Assembly (NCBI RefSeq): GCF_002080455.1
Contig: NZ_CP020555.1
Location: forward strand, 6,236,501 to 6,300,500
From: Streptomyces sp. Sge12
Lineage (GTDB): Bacteria; Actinomycetota; Actinomycetes; Streptomycetales; Streptomycetaceae
Reading direction: 5' to 3'
Length of the DNA: 64,000 bases
In this document: positions 8,523 to 16,983 of the stretch, piece by piece
Numbering within the stretch: the first letter of the stretch is position 1
Layout: every line of letters begins with the position of its first letter
Translations under genes and position numbers: made by a program
Notes under the pieces: generated by a model
What the model was told of the DNA's origin: nothing
The model's database searches: none
Seen by the model: the letters and a program-made list of their open reading frames with translations, nothing else

Positions 8523-10289
8523 GTGGCAGCCCACGACGACGACATCAACCGCGGCATCCGGCCCGCGCGAGGGTCCGAGGACCCCGCCGGCCAGGTTGCC
8601 TATCTCGAGCAGGAAATCGCCGTCCTGCGACGAAAGCTCGCCGACTCTCCGCGACACACGAGGATTCTCGAAGAGCGGATCGTCGAGCTCCAGACAAATC
8701 TGGCCGGCGTATCCGCACAGAACGAACGACTCGCGAATACCCTCCGTGAGGCCCGGGACCAGATCGTGGCCCTCAAGGAAGAAGTCGACCGGCTCGCACA
8801 GCCGCCGGCCGGTTTCGGTGTCTTCCTGCAAGCGAATGAGGACGGCACCGTCGACATCTTCACCGGAGGCCGAAAGCTCCGTGTGAACGTCAGCCCCAGC
8901 GTCGACCCGGAAGACCTCCGGCGCGGCCAGGAGGTCATGCTCAACGAGGCCCTCAACGTGGTCGAGGCCATGGAATTCGAGCGGGCCGGGGACATCGTCA
9001 CCCTCAAGGAGATCCTCGAGGACGGCGAGCGCGCCCTGGTCGTCGGGCACACCGACGAGGAAAGGGTGGTGAGGCTCGCCGAGCCGCTCCTGGACATCAC
9101 CATCCGTCCCGGCGACGCCCTCCTGCTCGAACCCCGCTCCGGCTACGTCTACGAGGTCGTCCCCAAGAGCGAGGTCGAAGAGCTCGTCCTCGAAGAGGTC
9201 CCGGACATCGACTACGACAAGATCGGCGGCCTGGGCGACCAGATCGAGCTGATCCGCGACGCGGTCGAGCTCCCGTACCTCTACCCGGACCTCTTCAAGG
9301 AACACGAACTGCGGCCCCCGAAGGGCATCCTGCTCTACGGCCCGCCCGGCTGCGGCAAGACGCTCATCGCCAAGGCCGTCGCCAACTCCCTTGCCAAGAA
9401 GGTCGCCGAGGTCACCGGCCAGCCCGCCGGGAAGTCCTACTTCCTGAACATCAAGGGCCCCGAACTCCTCAACAAGTACGTCGGCGAGACCGAGCGGCAC
9501 ATCCGCCTCGTCTTCCAGCGTGCCCGGGAGAAGGCGAGCGAGGGCACCCCCGTCATCGTCTTCTTCGACGAGATGGAATCCCTCTTCCGCACCCGTGGAT
9601 CCGGAGTCAGCTCGGACGTGGAGAACACCATCGTCCCCCAGCTGCTCGCCGAGATCGACGGCGTGGAAGGCCTGGAGAACGTCATCGTCATCGGCGCCTC
9701 CAACCGCGAGGACATGATCGACCCGGCCATCCTGCGTCCCGGCCGCCTCGATGTGAAGATCAAGATCGAGCGTCCGGACGCCGAGGCCGCGAAGGACATC
9801 TTCGCGAAGTACCTCAAGGCCTCGCTGCCCCTGCACACGGACGACCTGTCCGAACACCAGGGATCCAAGGACGGCACCGTCCACAGCATGATCCAGACCG
9901 TCGTCGAGCAGATGTACGCCGAAACCGAGGAGAACCGCTTCCTCGAGGTCACGTACGCCAACGGCGACAAGGAAGTCCTCTACTTCAAGGACTTCAACTC
10001 GGGCGCGATGATCCAGAACATCGTCGACCGGGCCAAGAAGATGGCGATCAAGGCCTTCCTGGAACACAACCAGAAGGGCCTGCGGGTCTCCCACCTGCTC
10101 CAGGCCTGCGTGGACGAGTTCAAGGAGAACGAGGACCTGCCCAACACCACCAACCCGGACGACTGGGCCCGCATCTCCGGAAAGAAGGGCGAGCGGATCG
10201 TATTCATCCGCACGCTCGTCACCGGAAAGCAGGGCGCGGACACCGGACGCTCCATCGACACGGTGGCGAACACCGGTCAGTACCTCTGA
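8523..10289 (+). CDS. arc: Proteasome-associated AAA ATPase ARC (Mpa)
   Basis: A 588-residue hexameric ATPase that recognises Pup on tagged proteins, unfolds them and feeds them into the 20S proteasome. Seen: an N-terminal coiled coil that binds Pup (about 20-90), OB domains, Walker A GPPGCGKT near residue 275, Walker B VIVFFDEME near 345, and the second-region RPGRLD motif. The C-terminus is GQYL, the tail known in Mpa to dock into the proteasome alpha ring and open its gate. GTG at 8523 gives MAAHDDDIN and the usual family length; a TTG six codons upstream is less likely. Followed by dop, pup and prcBA in the same direction. Confidence 0.97.
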   Translation: MAAHDDDINRGIRPARGSEDPAGQVAYLEQEIAVLRRKLADSPRHTRILEERIVELQTNLAGVSAQNERLANTLREARDQIVALKEEVDRLAQPPAGFGVFLQANEDGTVDIFTGGRKLRVNVSPSVDPEDLRRGQEVMLNEALNVVEAMEFERAGDIVTLKEILEDGERALVVGHTDEERVVRLAEPLLDITIRPGDALLLEPRSGYVYEVVPKSEVEELVLEEVPDIDYDKIGGLGDQIELIRDAVELPYLYPDLFKEHELRPPKGILLYGPPGCGKTLIAKAVANSLAKKVAEVTGQPAGKSYFLNIKGPELLNKYVGETERHIRLVFQRAREKASEGTPVIVFFDEMESLFRTRGSGVSSDVENTIVPQLLAEIDGVEGLENVIVIGASNREDMIDPAILRPGRLDVKIKIERPDAEAAKDIFAKYLKASLPLHTDDLSEHQGSKDGTVHSMIQTVVEQMYAETEENRFLEVTYANGDKEVLYFKDFNSGAMIQNIVDRAKKMAIKAFLEHNQKGLRVSHLLQACVDEFKENEDLPNTTNPDDWARISGKKGERIVFIRTLVTGKQGADTGRSIDTVANTGQYL

Positions 10290-10551
10290 TCCGGAGCGGC
10301 TGCGGATGCCCGCTCCGGGCATCCGCAGCCGACTGCTTTACCCGACCGCTTCACCGACCGCTTTCAGCCGGTGACAAGGCGCATTCAATGACGGAAATGA
10401 TCTCCCCACGAGCGCGCAGTGGTTCTAGGCTCATCCGTACCGCCGGACGCGCAGTGCGGGGACGGGCACCGCACAGGCACACGCACCGGAGCACCAGCGG
10501 TACTTGAGCGCCGCTCCCGAGAGGGGGGCGCCGCCGGGCAAGGAGGGCCGC

Positions 10552-12063
10552 ATGACCGTACGGCGAGTAATGGGGATCGAGACGGAGTACGGGATCTCCG
10601 TCCCGGGGCACCCGAACGCCAATGCCATGCTCACCTCGTCCCAGATCGTCAACGCCTACGCGGCGGCGATGCACCGGGCGCGACGCGCCCGCTGGGACTT
10701 CGAGGAGGAGAATCCGCTGCGGGACGCCCGCGGCTTCGACCTCGCCCGCGAGGCCGCCGACAACAGCCAGCTGACCGACGAGGACATCGGCCTCGCCAAT
10801 GTGATCCTCACGAACGGCGCACGGCTCTACGTCGACCACGCGCACCCCGAGTACAGCTCGCCCGAGATCACCAACCCGCTCGACGCCGTCCTCTGGGACA
10901 AGGCCGGCGAGCGGATCATGGCCGAGGCGGCCGTACGCGCCGCCCAGCTCCCCGGCGCCCAGCCGATCCACCTCTACAAGAACAACACCGACAACAAGGG
11001 CGCCTCCTACGGCACGCACGAGAACTACCTGATGAAGCGGGAGACCCCCTTCTCGGAGATCGTGCGCCACCTGACCCCCTTCTTCGTCTCGCGCCAGGTC
11101 GTGACCGGCGCGGGACGCGTAGGCATCGGCCAGGACGGCCGCGAGCACGGCTTCCAGATCAGCCAGCGCGCGGACTACTTCGAGGTCGAGGTCGGCCTGG
11201 AGACCACCCTGAAGCGGCCCATCATCAACACCCGGGACGAGCCGCACTCGGACGCCGAGAAGTACCGCCGGCTCCACGTGATCATCGGCGACGCGAACCT
11301 CTCGGAGATCTCCACCTACCTCAAGCTCGGCACGACCGCGCTCGTCCTTTCCATGATCGAGGACGGGTTCATCAACGTCGACCTGGCCGTGGACCAGCCG
11401 GTGCGCACGCTGCACCAGGTCTCCCACGACCCGGACCTCCAGCACCTCATCACGCTGCGCAGTGGCCGTACCCTCACCGCCGTGCAACTCCAGATGGAGT
11501 ACTTCGAGCTGGCACGGAAGTACGTGGACGAACGTTTCGGGTCCGACGCCGACGAGCAGACCAAGGACGTGCTGGGCCGCTGGGAGGACGTGCTGGGCCG
11601 GCTGGAGAGCGACCCGATGAGCCTGTCGGGGGAGCTGGACTGGATCGCCAAGCGGGAGATCCTGGAGGGCTACCGGCGCCGGGACGGGCTGGGCTGGGAC
11701 GCCGCGCGGCTGCACCTGGTCGACCTCCAGTACTCGGACGTGCGGCCCGAGAAGGGGCTGTACAACCGCCTGGTGGCCCGGGGCAAGATGAAGCGCCTGG
11801 TGGAGGAGACCGCGGTGGAGCGGGCTCAGAGCAAGCCTCCGGAGGACACCCGGGCGTACTTCCGCGGCCGCTGCCTGGAGCAGTACGCGGACGACGTGGC
11901 GGCGGCCTCCTGGGACTCGGTGATCTTCGACCTCCCGGGCCGCGACTCGCTCCAGCGGGTCCCGACGCTGGAACCCCTGCGGGGGACCCGCAACCACGTC
12001 AAGGAGCTCCTGGACCGCTGCCGCACGGCGGAGGACCTGGTGCGGGTGCTTTCGGGGCAGTGA
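10552..12063 (+). CDS. dop: Pup deamidase/depupylase Dop
   Basis: A 503-residue enzyme of the carboxylate-amine ligase fold, related to glutamine synthetase. It converts the C-terminal Gln of Pup to Glu so PafA can use it, and also removes Pup from substrates. Seen: GIETEYG at the ATP site, the catalytic D95 in RLYVDHAHPEYS, HLYKNNTDNKG and RPIINTRDEPH. A segment near residues 40-80, absent from PafA, corresponds to the Dop-specific insertion. The ATG has an excellent AAGGAGG site. Because Pup here ends in Gln, this enzyme is needed for pupylation. The 262-bp gap upstream of it, after arc, shows only GC-rich sequence. Confidence 0.97.
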   Translation: MTVRRVMGIETEYGISVPGHPNANAMLTSSQIVNAYAAAMHRARRARWDFEEENPLRDARGFDLAREAADNSQLTDEDIGLANVILTNGARLYVDHAHPEYSSPEITNPLDAVLWDKAGERIMAEAAVRAAQLPGAQPIHLYKNNTDNKGASYGTHENYLMKRETPFSEIVRHLTPFFVSRQVVTGAGRVGIGQDGREHGFQISQRADYFEVEVGLETTLKRPIINTRDEPHSDAEKYRRLHVIIGDANLSEISTYLKLGTTALVLSMIEDGFINVDLAVDQPVRTLHQVSHDPDLQHLITLRSGRTLTAVQLQMEYFELARKYVDERFGSDADEQTKDVLGRWEDVLGRLESDPMSLSGELDWIAKREILEGYRRRDGLGWDAARLHLVDLQYSDVRPEKGLYNRLVARGKMKRLVEETAVERAQSKPPEDTRAYFRGRCLEQYADDVAAASWDSVIFDLPGRDSLQRVPTLEPLRGTRNHVKELLDRCRTAEDLVRVLSGQ

Positions 12064-12129
12064 ACGGGCCTGAAAGGCCTCCGGTCCGGGAATCATGAAG
12101 AGAACCGGACTGTGAAAGTACGGGGACGA

Positions 12130-12159
12130 ATGTCGGACCCTCCTTGTAGGGTCCGACAT
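12130..12159. repeat. Inverted repeat upstream of pup
   Basis: Perfect 12-bp arms, ATGTCGGACCCT (12130-12141) and its complement (12148-12159), around a 6-base loop. No T tract follows. It may be the dop terminator, an RNA hairpin in the dop-pup message, or a protein-binding site controlling pup. Confidence 0.6.
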
Positions 12160-12172
12160 AGGGTCTGATCTT

Positions 12173-12199
12173 GAGAGATCCCGAATCCCGGGGTCTCTC
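12173..12199. repeat. Second inverted repeat in the pup leader
   Basis: Arms GAGAGATCCC (12173-12182) and GGGGTCTCTC (12190-12199) pair fully if one G-U pair is allowed, with a 7-base loop. It lies 36 bases upstream of the pup ATG, just before its ribosome-binding site, so it could fold in the message. Confidence 0.5.
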
Positions 12200-12235
12200 G
12201 ACATGAGCGTGCGAACCGAGCGGGGTGAGGTAGAC

Positions 12236-12448
12236 ATGGCGACCAAGGACACCGGCGGCGGACAGCAGAAGGCGACGCGCTCGACCGAGGAGGTCGAGGA
12301 GGCGGCGGTCGAGGAATCGACCGACCTCAAGGAGCGCCAGGAGAAGCTCTCCGACGACGTCGACTCCGTACTCGATGAAATCGATGACGTGCTCGAGGAG
12401 AACGCCGAGGACTTCGTGCGAAGCTTCGTTCAAAAGGGTGGCCAGTAA
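12236..12448 (+). CDS. pup: Prokaryotic ubiquitin-like protein Pup
   Basis: A 70-residue, mostly disordered, acidic protein that is attached to lysines of target proteins as a degradation tag. The hallmark C-terminal region is seen: coiled-coil-forming residues around LKERQEKLSDDVDSVLDEID, then FVQKGGQ. The last residue is Gln, so it must be deamidated by Dop before PafA can use it. The ATG at 12236 gives MATKDTGGGQQK with GGTGAGG upstream; a longer start at 12203 would add residues not typical for Pup. It sits between dop and prcB, flanked on both sides by inverted repeats. Confidence 0.97.
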   Translation: MATKDTGGGQQKATRSTEEVEEAAVEESTDLKERQEKLSDDVDSVLDEIDDVLEENAEDFVRSFVQKGGQ

Positions 12449-12493
12449 GGTCATTTGACCTTCGAATCGAAGGTCGAGTACGGAGTGACCGGT

Positions 12494-12526
12494 CGGACGG
12501 TGCGGATACGGCATCCGTACCGTCCG
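12494..12526 (+). terminator. Hairpin between pup and prcB, possible terminator
   Basis: Arms CGGACGGTGCGGAT and ATCCGTACCGTCCG form a 14-bp stem (one G-U pair) with a 5-base loop, 46 bases after the pup stop. There is no T run. It could end most pup transcripts so that tag and protease are made in different amounts. TAAGGT at 12621-12626 could be the -10 of a separate prcBA promoter. Confidence 0.5.
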
Positions 12527-12725
12527 GTCATGGGCAGTGCTCGATCGTCACTCGGGACGAGGTCCGACCGCTCCGCCGATCGGGTTCGGCAGAGCATGTG
12601 GATCACGATCATCAGACGGGTAAGGTCCGAGGCGTACGGTGCTTCCGCCGCAGAGCGGCACCGGGCCAGTTCAAGGATCGGCCGGACGTCATGAGGCGTG
12701 CAGCCGCTTACGTGGAAGGAAACCT

Positions 12726-13565
12726 GTGGAAGCCAACACTCGTAGCACAGGGCGTCTACCGGCAGCCTTCCTGACGCCGGGGTCCTCGTCCTTCATGGAT
12801 TTCCTCGGGGCGCACTCGCCCGAGATGCTGCCCGGCAACCGCAAGCTGCCGGAGGGCGTCGTCGAGGCGCCGCACGGGACGACCATCGTCGCCGCGACCT
12901 TCCCCGGCGGGGTCGTCCTCGCCGGTGACCGGCGGGCGACCATGGGGAACATGATCGCGCAGCGGGACATCGAGAAGGTGTTCCCCGCGGACGAGTACTC
13001 CGCCGTCGGTATCGCCGGTACGGCCGGCCTGGCCGTGGAGATGGTCAAGCTGTTCCAGCTGGAGCTGGAGCACTTCGAGAAGGTGGAGGGGACGACCCTG
13101 TCCCTGGAGGGCAAGGCCAACCGGCTCTCCACCATGATCCGGAGCAATCTGGGGATGGCGATGCAGGGGCTGGCCGTCGTGCCGCTGTTCGCCGGGTACG
13201 ACGAGGCCAAGGAGAAGGGCCGGATCTTCTCCTACGACGTGACCGGCGGCCGCTCCGAGGAGCACGGCTACGCCGCCACCGGTTCCGGTTCGATCTTCGC
13301 CCGGGGCTCCATGAAGAAGCTCTTCCGTCCCGATCTGACGGAGGAGCAGGCCACCACCCTGGTCGTCCAGGCGCTGTACGACGCCGCCGACGACGACTCG
13401 GCGACCGGTGGGCCGGACCTGTACCGCCACATCTACCCGATCGTCACCGTCATCACGGACGAGGGGTTCCGCAGGCTGACCGACGACGAGTCGCAGGAGC
13501 TCGCCCGTACGGTCACCAACCGTCGGCTGGAGCAGCCCGACGGCCCGCGCGCCGCCCTGCTCTGA
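12726..13565 (+). CDS. prcB: 20S proteasome beta subunit PrcB
   Basis: A 279-residue precursor of the catalytic beta subunit, an N-terminal threonine hydrolase. The propeptide is about 51 residues and is cut off during assembly, exposing the nucleophile T52 in HGTTIVAATFPGG. The supporting active-site residues D and K fall in GDRRATMG and the following strands. Also seen: YAATGSGSIFARG. The GTG at 12726 has GGAAGGA upstream and gives a propeptide like that of S. coelicolor PrcB; an in-frame upstream start lacks a site. It is followed by prcA after 46 bases, and the two subunits assemble into the 28-mer core. Confidence 0.96.
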   Translation: MEANTRSTGRLPAAFLTPGSSSFMDFLGAHSPEMLPGNRKLPEGVVEAPHGTTIVAATFPGGVVLAGDRRATMGNMIAQRDIEKVFPADEYSAVGIAGTAGLAVEMVKLFQLELEHFEKVEGTTLSLEGKANRLSTMIRSNLGMAMQGLAVVPLFAGYDEAKEKGRIFSYDVTGGRSEEHGYAATGSGSIFARGSMKKLFRPDLTEEQATTLVVQALYDAADDDSATGGPDLYRHIYPIVTVITDEGFRRLTDDESQELARTVTNRRLEQPDGPRAALL

Positions 13566-13611
13566 CCATCCGTCGCCCCGTAGGAGCCCAGAAGAAAGGG
13601 ACGGACAGCCG

Positions 13612-14376
13612 GTGTCGACTCCGTTCTATGTGTCACCCCAGCAGGCCATGGCCGACCGGGCGGAATACGCCCGCAAGGGCATCGCCCGCGGTCGCAGCCT
13701 GGTCGTGCTGCAGTACGCCGACGGCATCGTGTTCGTCGGCGAGAACCCGTCCCGTGCGCTGCACAAGTTCAGCGAGATCTACGACCGGATCGGCTTCGCG
13801 GCCGCCGGCAAGTACAACGAGTACGAGAACCTGCGGATCGGCGGTGTGCGGTACGCGGATCTGCGCGGATACACCTACGACCGCGACGATGTGACGGCCC
13901 GTGGGCTGGCCAACGTGTACGCGCAGACCCTAGGCACCATCTTCTCCTCGGCCGGTGAGAAGCCGTACGAGGTCGAGCTGGTGGTCGCGGAGGTCGGTGC
14001 GACCGCGGCCGGGGACCAGATCTACCGGCTGCCGCACGACGGGTCGATCGTGGACGAGCACGGCTCCGTCGCGGTCGGTGGCAACGCCGAGCAGATCAGT
14101 ACCTTCCTCGACCAGCGCCACCAGGACGGGATGACCTTGTCCGAGGCGTTGAAGCTGGCGGTGCAGGCGCTGTCCAGCCAGGCCAACGGCGCGGACAAGG
14201 CGATTCCGGCGGAGCGGCTGGAGGTCGCGGTGCTGGACCGGACGCGGTCCCAGCAGCGCAAGTTCAAGCGGATCCGGGGCCGGCAGCTGTCGCGGCTGCT
14301 GGAGGCGGACGTGACGGCGGCGGTGCAGGCCGACGCCGTGTCGAACGACGAGGCGCCGGAGGACGACGCCGAGTAG
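13612..14376 (+). CDS. prcA: 20S proteasome alpha subunit PrcA
   Basis: A 254-residue non-catalytic subunit forming the outer rings of the proteasome, which gate substrate entry and bind ARC. Seen: the N-terminal gating segment and helix H0 around STPFYVSPQQAMADRAEYARKGIARGRS, then the strand YADGIVFVGEN. The C-terminal tail after about residue 230 is acidic and probably disordered (ends DDAE), as in other streptomycete alpha subunits. GTG start with AAAGGGA upstream. It is cotranscribed with prcB and ends at a strong terminator 20 bases after the stop. Confidence 0.96.
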   Translation: MSTPFYVSPQQAMADRAEYARKGIARGRSLVVLQYADGIVFVGENPSRALHKFSEIYDRIGFAAAGKYNEYENLRIGGVRYADLRGYTYDRDDVTARGLANVYAQTLGTIFSSAGEKPYEVELVVAEVGATAAGDQIYRLPHDGSIVDEHGSVAVGGNAEQISTFLDQRHQDGMTLSEALKLAVQALSSQANGADKAIPAERLEVAVLDRTRSQQRKFKRIRGRQLSRLLEADVTAAVQADAVSNDEAPEDDAE

Positions 14377-14396
14377 GCATCGTACGCAGGGCAGTG

Positions 14397-14433
14397 GGGC
14401 CCCGGTCCGCCGTTTCGGCGGGCCGGGGCCCTT
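14397..14433 (+). terminator. Terminator after prcA
   Basis: A 15-bp GC-rich stem (GGGCCCCGGTCCGCC and its near-exact partner ending 14431) with a GTTTC loop, followed by TT. It closes the prcBA unit and lies just before the 3' end of the convergent lacI-type gene, so it may act both ways. Confidence 0.85.
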
Positions 14434-14449
14434 CCGCGTCCGGGGCCGG

Positions 14450-15448
14450 TCAGGTGGTGGGGGCGGGGCCGGAGGAGTCGCGGACGACGAGTCGGACCGG
14501 GAGGTCGGGGGCGGTCCAGGCGGACCCGTCGAGAACGGCGAGGAGGGCGGTCATGCCCTGTTCGCCGACGCGCTCGGCGGGGAGGTGGACGGTGGTGAGC
14601 TCGGGTTCGACGGCGGTGGCGAGGGCGAGGTCGTCGAAGCCGGTGACCGAGAGGTCCTCGGGGACGCGCAGGCCGAGGCGGCGGGCGGCCTTGCAGGCGC
14701 CGGCGGCGAGGATGTCGTCGTCGCAGACGATGGCGGTGGGCCGGTCCCGGGGGGTGGCCAGGGCGGCCTCCATGGCCGTCCGGGCGCCGTCGACGGTGAG
14801 GGGGGACCGGACGGTGCGCAGCTCGGTTCCGGGGCCCAGGAGGGCGCTGAGGGCCTCGGCGCGGGTGTCGAAGGTCCAGGAGTCGACGGCGGAGGCGAGG
14901 TGCAGGAAGCGGCGGTGGCCGAGGGCGAGGAGGTGCTCGGTGATCTGGCGCATCCCGTCGGCCATGGCGAGGTTGACGTGGGCGGCGGCGGTGCCTGCGG
15001 CGGGGTCGCTGTCGAGCATGACCAGGGGGAGGGTGTTGCCGCCGATGGCGTCGAGGGCGCCGGCGGCCATGGAGGAGGCGATGACCCCGTCGAGGGCGGC
15101 GCGGGCGGAGGCGAAGGGGTCGCGGGCCGGTCCGGTGCCGTCGGGGGAGGGGTAGAGGACGACCCCGAAGCCGTGTTCGGCGGCGACGCGGGCGGCTCCG
15201 GTGTAGACGCGGGCGAAGAACTCGTTGGTGAGGGCGGGGACGACGAGGAGCGCGGTGCGGGTGGTGCCGAGGCGGAGGTTGCGGGCGGCGAGGTTGGGGC
15301 GGTAGCCGAGGCGGGTGGCGGTTTCGCGGACGTGGGTCGCGGTGCGCTCGGAGACGCGGCCGGGCCATTTGTCCCCGAGGACGAGGGAGACGGTGGCCTG
15401 GGAGACCCCGGCGGCGGTGGCCACGTCGCGGCTGGTGGGTCTCGTCAC
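14450..15448 (-). CDS. LacI-family transcriptional regulator
   Basis: A 332-residue regulator with an N-terminal LacI helix-turn-helix (TSRDVATAAGVSQATVSLVLG, residues about 5-25, with hinge helix near NLAARNLRLG) and a periplasmic-binding-protein-like effector domain. Such proteins usually repress a nearby transport or sugar gene. GTG start at 15448 with AGGAG upstream; longer in-frame starts read into the promoter region. It is divergent from an MFS transporter across a 144-bp gap that contains two TACGTA sites, so control of that transporter, and of itself, is likely. Effector unknown. The pair sits between prcA and pafA and is unrelated to the proteasome by sequence. Confidence 0.9.
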   Translation of the reverse strand: MTRPTSRDVATAAGVSQATVSLVLGDKWPGRVSERTATHVRETATRLGYRPNLAARNLRLGTTRTALLVVPALTNEFFARVYTGAARVAAEHGFGVVLYPSPDGTGPARDPFASARAALDGVIASSMAAGALDAIGGNTLPLVMLDSDPAAGTAAAHVNLAMADGMRQITEHLLALGHRRFLHLASAVDSWTFDTRAEALSALLGPGTELRTVRSPLTVDGARTAMEAALATPRDRPTAIVCDDDILAAGACKAARRLGLRVPEDLSVTGFDDLALATAVEPELTTVHLPAERVGEQGMTALLAVLDGSAWTAPDLPVRLVVRDSSGPAPTT

Positions 15449-15520
15449 ACGGGCTCCTGAAGTGCGAGGTCGGGCGGTGTTGCGGGGTCCGCGGGGTGGA
15501 CCGGCGGACTGCGGCCATGG

Positions 15521-15548
15521 TACGTATGACACGTCTAGTTATACGTAT
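15521..15548. promoter_or_regulatory. Candidate operator: paired TACGTA sites
   Basis: TACGTAT at 15521-15527 and ATACGTAT at 15541-15548 form an inverted pair, and the two TACGTA cores are 21 bp apart, about two helical turns. They lie in the gap between the divergent lacI-type and MFS genes, a natural place for the regulator to bind. Confidence 0.5.
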
Positions 15549-15592
15549 TACTTGGGTTACTCCCGGCTGGGTCCGGGCAGAAGGGGGCAGTC

Positions 15593-16855
15593 ATGGCCGC
15601 GGGATACGCGGAGCTGCTGAGGACCCGGCACGCCGCGAGGCTGCTGGTGGGCACGCTCGTGGGCCGGCTGCCCAATGCCACCGGGCCGATCGCGATCGTG
15701 CTGTTCACGCGCGCCGAGGGCGGCAGCTACAGCCTGGCGGGCGCGCTGGCCGCCGCGTACGGACTGGCGAACGCGGTGGGCCAGCCCCTGCTGGGCCGGG
15801 CCGTGGACCTGTTCGGGCAGCCGCGGGTCCAGCTGCCGGCGGCCGTGGTCTCGGCGCTGGGCATGCTGTGGCTGGCGCTCGCCGGCACCGGGTCGGCGGT
15901 GGCCGCGTACGCCGCCGTGGTGGTCGCGGGGCTCTTCACGCCGCCCCTGGAGGGCGGGCTGCGGGCACTGTGGCCGGGGGTGCTGGGCGGCCGCGAGGAG
16001 AAGGTGCACGCCGCGTACGCGATGGACGCGGTGGCCCAGGAGGTCATGTTCACCGTCGGTCCGCTGCTGGTGACGCTGTTCGTGGCGATGTGGTCGCCGG
16101 CGGGGGCGCTGGTGGCGCTCAACGCGATCGGTGTGCTGGGCGCGCTGTCCGTGGTGCTCAGCGAGCCGTCCCGGAAGTGGCGCTCGGCGCCGCGGGAGGC
16201 GCACTGGCTGGGGGCGCTGCGTTCGCGGGGCCTGCTGGCGCTGCTCGGCGCGTTCTTCTTCGTGGGTACGGCGCTGGGCTCGATCACCGTGGCCGGTGTG
16301 GCGTACGCGGACGAGCACGGCGGTCAGGCGGTGTACGGCTGGCTGATGGCGGCGCTGGGGCTGGGTGCCCTGGTCGGCGGCGTGTTCTACGGGGCCCGGC
16401 AGTGGGCCGGGGCGCCGGAGCGGCGGCTGCGGCTCCTGGTGGCCCTGCTGGCGGTCTGCTACCTGCCGCTGATGCTGGTTCCCGGCCCGGTGGCGATGAC
16501 GGCGCTGGCGGCCCTCTCGGGCGTGTTCCTGGCGCCCTCGCTGGCGTGCGCGTTCATCGTCGTGGACCGGCACGCCCCGGCGGGCACGGTGACGGAGGCC
16601 TTCTCGTGGCTGGTGACGTTCTTCGGGGTGGGCGCGGCGATCGGTACGGCGGTCGCGGGTCCGGCGGTGGAGCTGGGCGGTACCCCGGCGGGCTTCGGCG
16701 TGGCGAGCGTGGCGGGCGGCGCGGCCCTGCTGGTGCTGATGGCCACTCAGCGGGTGATGGCAACGGGCGGCCGCAGTCGCGCGGTGGCGGGTTCGTCCGA
16801 CGGTGCGTCGGACGACGCCCGTGACGTGCCGTCGGGTGCCCCCTCGGCGTCGTGA
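15593..16855 (+). CDS. MFS transporter
   Basis: A 420-residue membrane protein with about 12 hydrophobic segments, typical of the major facilitator superfamily. Seen: an early helix region with YGLANAVGQPLLGRAVDLFG, which fits the loop 2-3 signature (G-x3-D/R-x-x-G type), and a second half opening AHWLGALRSRGLLALLGAFFF region near residue 200. ATG start with AGGGGGC upstream. It is divergent from a LacI-type gene and probably under its control. Direction and substrate of transport cannot be read from sequence. The C-terminus is hydrophilic and Ser/Asp-rich. Confidence 0.88.
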   Translation: MAAGYAELLRTRHAARLLVGTLVGRLPNATGPIAIVLFTRAEGGSYSLAGALAAAYGLANAVGQPLLGRAVDLFGQPRVQLPAAVVSALGMLWLALAGTGSAVAAYAAVVVAGLFTPPLEGGLRALWPGVLGGREEKVHAAYAMDAVAQEVMFTVGPLLVTLFVAMWSPAGALVALNAIGVLGALSVVLSEPSRKWRSAPREAHWLGALRSRGLLALLGAFFFVGTALGSITVAGVAYADEHGGQAVYGWLMAALGLGALVGGVFYGARQWAGAPERRLRLLVALLAVCYLPLMLVPGPVAMTALAALSGVFLAPSLACAFIVVDRHAPAGTVTEAFSWLVTFFGVGAAIGTAVAGPAVELGGTPAGFGVASVAGGAALLVLMATQRVMATGGRSRAVAGSSDGASDDARDVPSGAPSAS

Positions 16856-16929
16856 TCGGCGGGTGCGCCGGATGGGCCGATCGGGCCGTGATCGGGGCGT
16901 CGATCGGCCCGCTGATGGGAACTGATCGA
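16854..16929. repeat. Array of GATCG motifs upstream of pafA
   Basis: GATCGG occurs at 16854, 16879, 16890 and 16902, with GATCGA at 16924; the steps are 25, 11, 12 and 22 bp, close to multiples of a helical turn. The copies at 16874-16882 and 16902-16910 also form an inverted repeat (GGGCCGATC and complement). It may be a protein-binding array or the MFS terminator. Confidence 0.4.
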
Positions 16930-16949
16930 AACGGCGCTCCCGAACCCGG

Positions 16950-16977
16950 TTTCAGAAGAGGGCAGAAGGCGTAATGT
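16950..16977 (+). promoter_or_regulatory. Candidate promoter of pafA, leaderless
   Basis: TTTCAG (16950-16955) and TAATGT (16972-16977) are 16 bases apart. The -10 element ends 6 bases before the pafA ATG, and no ribosome-binding site is present, so transcription probably begins at the start codon. Confidence 0.55.
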
Positions 16978-16983
16978 TCAGTC

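Noticed and set aside
10359..10381. Second PafBC-type TTGTCA site (minus strand) after arc
   Set aside because: TTGTCA is present but no TANNNT lies 11 bases downstream, so the promoter geometry fails.
12455..12694. Small frame between pup and prcB
   Set aside because: It covers a hairpin and a possible prcB promoter, has no recognisable motif and no good ribosome-binding site.
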